Shown here: positions 59,703-64,000 of the stretch, piece after piece | Layout of the letters: the number at the start of each line of letters is the position of its first letter | How positions within the stretch are numbered: the stretch's first letter is position 1 | Assembly (NCBI RefSeq): GCF_022605725.1 | Contig: NC_065558.1 | Location: forward strand, 6,014,001-6,078,000 | DNA from: Anthonomus grandis grandis | Taxonomy: Eukaryota > Arthropoda > Insecta > Coleoptera > Curculionidae | Length of the DNA: 64,000 nucleotides | Reading direction: 5' to 3' | The notes under the pieces: model-generated | The model's database searches: none | Told to the model about the DNA's origin: nothing | Seen by the model: the letters and a program-made list of their open reading frames with translations, nothing else | Translations under genes and position numbers: made by a program

Positions 59703-59843
59703 AATGAACACCTGAACGAGGTAAAGCAAACGTTGGAAATCAAGAAGACCGAGAAGGCCCAGAAGATCGAGAACAGACTGTCCGCCGCCGAGCAAAAGAG
59801 GGAGGAAGAAATCAAAAAGAAATTGGAGAATATTAAGAAACAC
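59703..59843 (+). CDS. stai: Stathmin exon 7: coiled-coil module
   Basis: 47 codons, phase 0/0. Reads NEHLNEVKQTLEIKKTEKAQ, then IENRLSAAEQKREEEIKKK, and ends ENIKKH|GTAAGC. The frame is still open at the donor and I found no terminal exon up to 64000, so the gene continues past the window. Exons 6 and 7 are similar to each other (IEN(K/R)L.(I/A)AEQ.RE), suggesting exon duplication. Confidence 0.9.
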
Positions 59844-61112
59844 GTAAGCACAACTTTTTTTTTTGTTTTAATTTGCCTTTAGTCGTATTGATTTTGAGGT
59901 CACGTGCGGTTACGTGTAATCCGACACGTGTCATGTATAGCTGCTTACGTGACGCATGAAATCCTAATTAAGTGGCAATTTGAAATGTGCATTGATCGCG
60001 GGTAAAAGTTTTTCTTTACGTTTTAAAATGCTAAATGGTGATCGTAATATTTGCCATTAAAGGCTGTCACAAAATAATAACAGTGCAAGAATGTTACAGA
60101 AGTACATACTCTAAAGAGGTTTCAATTTCAAAGAGTTTTTACAACATTTCAGGAATGTCCTTTAAAGTTTTAGACTAAATTCGCGGATATAGCAGGAAAA
60201 ACAGTGTCCTTTAAATATAAAATATGATGTTGAAATATGTTTTATCGTCACATGTTTTTAAAACGCTTCAGCCTTCTTATCTGATGGATAACCCCTAAGG
60301 TATCCCAATTTATATTGGGATATCTAAATAAATGTTGGATTTTTTATGCTTTTTATGCTTACCTATCTGGTTGATCATTATTTGTGTGTTAACTTGGTCT
60401 GCTGTGGCCTATAAATGCATGCAATATGAAATTTAGCTTTATCTATCAAACAGCATCTATTGGTATATCGACAGGCTAACTTTGAAAAGTGGTTCATCTT
60501 TTACTATAATTATTTATTTGGTTTTTCACATAAGAACAGGAAACATGTAGCCCATTTTCCTTCTTTTTTGTAAAGAATCTGCTCGATAAATGCTATACCC
60601 ATCTAGACTTATTAGGCTGTCATCAACCCTTCCTTTCAATTAATTTTATTGAGTATGGAATTTTAAGAATTTCATTGATACATTTTATAGTCAAGTTTTA
60701 TTTTCCTTGACTTTTTTGCTCGTCCAGATTTATGAAAACATGCTTTAAATGTTTCCTTTGGCCTTCAGTTCAGTAAAATTTAATGTAAATTTCTGGTTCT
60801 TTCTAGTCTAGTTTTCTTTTGTTTGTTAACGCTTTTTTGTTTGAAAAGATGAGTTTTATCGGCCTATTTTCAAGGGGCTTTTGGCACCTAACCTGGAAAT
60901 CCTTGCAGTCTGTGGCAAAGTCAACTCAATTTTGCTGTACATTGAATTTATTAAACATTAATTAATGCTGTATAATTAATTGTTTCTTTATCATTTTTCA
61001 ATCTGTCTGCCTGCTCTGATGGACATTTTATTGTTTCGACTTTCTCCTCTAATTTTCCAATGCTCCAATCTGATCCACCGTTTAATTTGATAGTAACCAA
61101 ATTAAACTAACC
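59844..61112. other. Stathmin intron 7, no exon found
   Basis: AT-rich. Searched on the + strand for a further charged helical exon between acceptor and donor signals, and none was seen. Confidence 0.4.
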
Positions 61113-61126
61113 ACCGTACCATTGTA

Positions 61127-61409
61127 TTATTATTTTACATCCTTGTTCACACTCACAACGAGACAAGACTTTTTTTGGATGCATAGTAATAAATTCAAGT
61201 AGAGAATTTGAATTGATTGATTTCAGAGAAAACAACCGAGCTTCGGCCATGATTTCCCGATTCATTATTTACGTTTATACGTCACACCTCTAGTCTACGT
61301 CTCTGTTACTAGAGTATATGAGAAACTATCGTTAACTTTTTAACTCTGCATCCAAGGTTGTTGGGCAAGTACAATGATATTTTATGTCTGATTTAGGATC
61401 ATATTGAGA
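61127..61409 (+). repeat. Partial duplication of stathmin intron 3 end + exon 4 start
   Basis: Copies 58030-58492 without the MITE at 58196-58377: shared words include CTTGTTCACACTCACAAC, GACTTTTTTTGGATGCATAG, GTATATGAGAAACTATCGTT and TTTATGTCTGATTTAGGATC, ending GATCATATTGAGAA. It is bounded by a 14-bp direct repeat ACCGTACCATTGTA at 61113-61126 and 61410-61423. The copied acceptor plus 14 coding bases form a decoy exon start. Confidence 0.88.
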
Positions 61410-61479
61410 ACCGTACCATTGTAGCAGTAAGAGGAAATATCGTTTTTTATCGAGGTTTTTTTTATAGCTTTGGCCTCAA

Positions 61480-62160
61480 ATCAAATCAAAAATGCTTTAT
61501 TGTTGATATGTTTATTAAAAAATTTACATTTTATCGACAAAGCCAAAGGAAAAAAAAATACAAATATAAACAAATAAACATAAAAAAAATACTGTACAAA
61601 TTATCAAATTGTACAATTTGGTCGAAATACATAAATAAAATAATTTTTATATAAAAATATACACACAATTATATGTATAAAATTGTCAAAAACCTTAGTC
61701 TCAAAAAAAAAACATACAATAAAATAAAACATACAAAAAAAAGCAGGCAAACATTTTGCAAATAATAGGTAGCTAATAACGCCAGTGTGTGCTTTAAAAG
61801 GAAACATTAAAAAAGTCTTCTACTGTATAATATAGGGCTTTTTGCAGTAGTAAAGATTTTAGGGCATTGCGAAAACAACTAAAAGTAGTCATCGATTTTA
61901 TTGCGGAAGGCAGATAATTGTGCATTTTTATTGCTGCATAAAGTATAGAGTTCTTTATTAATTCCGACCGTGGAATTGGCAGATGAAGATTATGATCAAC
62001 ATTCCTTAGTGAATAGCTGTGGGATGGTCTTTCTGGAATCTGCGACACATGTTTGCGGATAAGGCAGATAGATTCAAATATAAAGAGTAGCTAGATAAAG
62101 ACTTGCGAAGGTTTGACAAAAAAATTCAAGGCTATAGGAAAAATTAGATTGGGACGATTC
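61480..62160 (-). mobile_element. CR1/L2-like non-LTR element, copy E (3' end)
   Basis: The minus strand reads ERPSHSYSLRNVDHNLHLPI and AIKMHNYLPSAIKSMTTFS, close to the C-terminus of copy C (RPSHSYLLRYTEHDLYLPTP; AKKMHNHLPLEIKSI). The 3' end at about 61480 reads CAATAAAGCATTTTTGATTT followed by GATTTG repeats. Only the last ~600 bp are present. Confidence 0.78.
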
Positions 62161-62399
62161 ATCTACAATTGCCTGAAAGAATTAAACAAATATTTTAAAC
62201 TAATAAAATAACTAATTTTTTAATAGCAAAAATCTCCTTCGTTCGCACTTTCGCCTCATATTCCCTGATGTCTATTTAGGTACAATCAACCACTGGATGC
62301 ATTGAAATCTTGTGAGAAGTCTCCGGTTGTTTAGGACACAACGGGCCAAATATCAGTTGTATATCCGATCTTTTATGCACAATATGCTTAATTGAGTTA

Positions 62400-63130
62400 T
62401 GGACAAATCGATCATTTCAATGATTTCCGTACCGATGTATTAGAAGTACTTAAGAAGAGTCAGGTTAAGATATGAATTTTTTTAGTTTCACTTGATTTGA
62501 GCTCGTCTCTAGATGAAAATTGATTGATTTTCAGGAAGCACTGCCCCGCTATCGGTACTGCATCATGTGTCTCACAGTGACGGTATAGAGAGAGTTTAAG
62601 TCGAGTGGTGTTTGGACCGTTACTGTTTATGCTGTATCATATTGACCTCGTAGATCTCATAGACGCTTAGTTAATTTTTTGCTGATTATATTAAATTGTA
62701 TGTAAATCCTCTTACTTATGCAGAGCAACTAAAAATAGACAGTAGAAGCATGGTCAGAGATATAGGGAATGAAATTAAATGCACAGTACTTAGAATCGGG
62801 TCCAACAACCCAAACAAGATAAACAGTATGACCAAAGACCAGAAAATCATATTGTGAAAATTGCAAAAAAGCCAACTCTTTTATTTACCTCATAAAACAA
62901 GACCACTCAAAGGAAATGATAACGGAGATATATAAACAATAATTAAAGCCAAGACTTGAGTATGCAGTTACAGTGTAAATCCAATATTATATCAATGATA
63001 AATAATAGAGAGGGAAAAAGAAGAGTAACACACCTCTAAATTAAAAGAGCTCCCTTGCAGCTATTTACTTAGAAGGGCATTATAATTGTCAAATTAGAAA
63101 TATCCTGAAGCAAAATCAGGGCCAACATCT
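62400..63130 (+). pseudogene. Highly decayed non-LTR RT fragment
   Basis: With several frame changes the + strand gives VVFGPLLFMLYHIDLVDLID and then LIF..DYIKLYVNPL, i.e. the G-P-L-L-F and YADD-like blocks, then PRLEYAV. Too eroded for a clade. Confidence 0.45.
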
Positions 63131-63411
63131 TCGTGGGAAATGGAGAAAACTGCTATATTTCAATGCTTTTTGTCCAACTGAGTAGTATATTCATGGAACA
63201 CAAACTGTGGCTCTCACAAGTGTCCGTAATGCCATAACAAGGATCTTAAAAATATTGTGGAAGTTATGATCCACTATAGTACTATCGTGCCGAAAAAAAA
63301 CTGGGACACCAAATTTTCTAAATCTCTTGGTCTATTAGAATATTATATTTTGATGTTGTCAAAGTTAATTTAATTTTGTGACAGCCACGTCAAAAAAATC
63401 CTTCTTTCAAA

Positions 63412-64000
63412 ATGCCTTTTGAGAATCCGTTTGAAACAGCAATAAAGGCGAAAGAAGACACGCATTTTCCTGGTTCTTCTAATACAGCTCGTAGTAGGAT
63501 AAGAAATTCGGAAATTAAAAGTTGCTGTGCAACAAATAAAATATTTTTGACTGAAGCAAACAAACAGAGAAGATTAGAATTTGCCCATCAAAATGCACAC
63601 CAAAACAACATATGGGAAACGGTAATATTTTCAAATGAAAAAACCTTTCAATCGTGCAATAATGGCAAAATCCGCGTTTACAGGCCTTCTAATACCAAAT
63701 GTGATAAAAAATACACACAAAGATACACACATAAGACCAAAGTGGACGTTTTAGTATGAAGGTTTGGGCCTAGATTAGTTTTAGAGGACCAGGCATTTAT
63801 CAAATAGTGCAGGGAAGGCTTAATGCCTTAGGATATTGCAATATCCTGAACAATGCTATGATGTCATTGGTTGGTGTAGTCTATGGGCAAGATTTTATCT
63901 TCAAACATAAGAATGTTCCTATACATAGAGCCCGTATAGTTTAAAACTATCTAGACGAAAGAGGAGTTCAAGTTTTACCGTGGCGCTCGAAAAGCCCTGA
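63412..64000 (+). pseudogene. Tc1-like transposase, runs off the window
   Basis: The + strand reads KKSFFQNAF-like sequence, then AKEDTHFPGSSNTARSRIRN, RRLEFAHQNAHQNNIWETVI and NGKIRVYRPSNTKCDKKYTQ. After a frameshift it gives SFRGPGIYQIVQGRLNALGY and VQVLPWRSKSPD at the window edge. This is the DD34E-type Tc1 transposase order. The first catalytic Asp (usually FSDEKTF) is Asn here (FSNEKTF), and the second region reads FKHKNVPIH, where HD.CP.H is expected, so the copy is dead. Confidence 0.72.

Noticed and set aside
61396..61430. Second copy of the stathmin exon 4 start
   Set aside because: Only 14 coding bases are present before the direct repeat, with no donor following. It is a duplicated fragment, not an exon.

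Overview
The window looks like AT-rich nuclear DNA of an insect, probably a beetle. The beetle guess is weak and rests only on the transposon mix. Supporting signs are genes split by 46-60 bp introns with GTAAGT-type donors, several non-LTR retrotransposon lineages, DNA elements ending in ACAGGGTG with TA duplications, and hAT and P-type elements. No bacterial-style operons, tRNA, rRNA or CRISPR arrays were seen.

Two host-type genes can be assembled. (1) A stathmin gene on the + strand runs from about 49.7 kb (candidate first exon) through six solid coding exons at 51.47-59.84 kb and does not end in the window. Its N-terminal stathmin core is followed by four consecutive phase 0/0 exons of 47-51 codons, each coding charged coiled coil. 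(2) A compact eight-exon gene on the - strand (13690-11955, introns of 50-56 bp, poly(A) signal) codes for a P-element/THAP9-type RNase-H-like protein. Its frame is intact, but two expected catalytic Asp positions appear to be Glu and Asn, so it looks like a domesticated or dying transposase. A decayed relative lies at 1.2-2.8 kb. There is also a broken aldo-keto reductase fragment (3.65-4.11 kb) and several splice-bounded segments that I cannot assign.

Most of the rest is nested mobile DNA. At 7.18-11.62 kb a Tc1/mariner-like element with terminal inverted repeats of about 400 bp carries a transposase split by a non-LTR insertion and by a later block containing a BED-finger hAT exon. Non-LTR copies occur at 7.8-9.1, 14-16.7, 19.9-21.8 (RT frame broken by one in-frame stop), 27.9, 32.7, 38.7-42, 52.6-57.5 and 61.5-63.1 kb. 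Stathmin intron 3 holds a hAT element with exact ends and an 8-bp duplication, inserted in a jockey-like element. A Tc1-type transposase runs off the right edge.

From 18.4 to 38.7 kb the window is dominated by tandem structures: a minisatellite of about 30 bp with higher-order order, a 2.4-kb unit repeated twice (each copy carrying a hammerhead-ribozyme-like core), a unit of about 0.6 kb repeated twice, three copies of a unit of about 350 bp, and about eight copies of a 174-bp satellite. A word like CCTGGACTA and its complement recur through this region and delimit modules of about 110 bp that I cannot match to a known family.

Downstream of the last stathmin exon, a 283-bp block copies the 3' end of intron 3 plus the first 14 nt of exon 4. 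It is flanked by 14-bp direct repeats, and it preserves the empty site of a hAT-like MITE present in the original.
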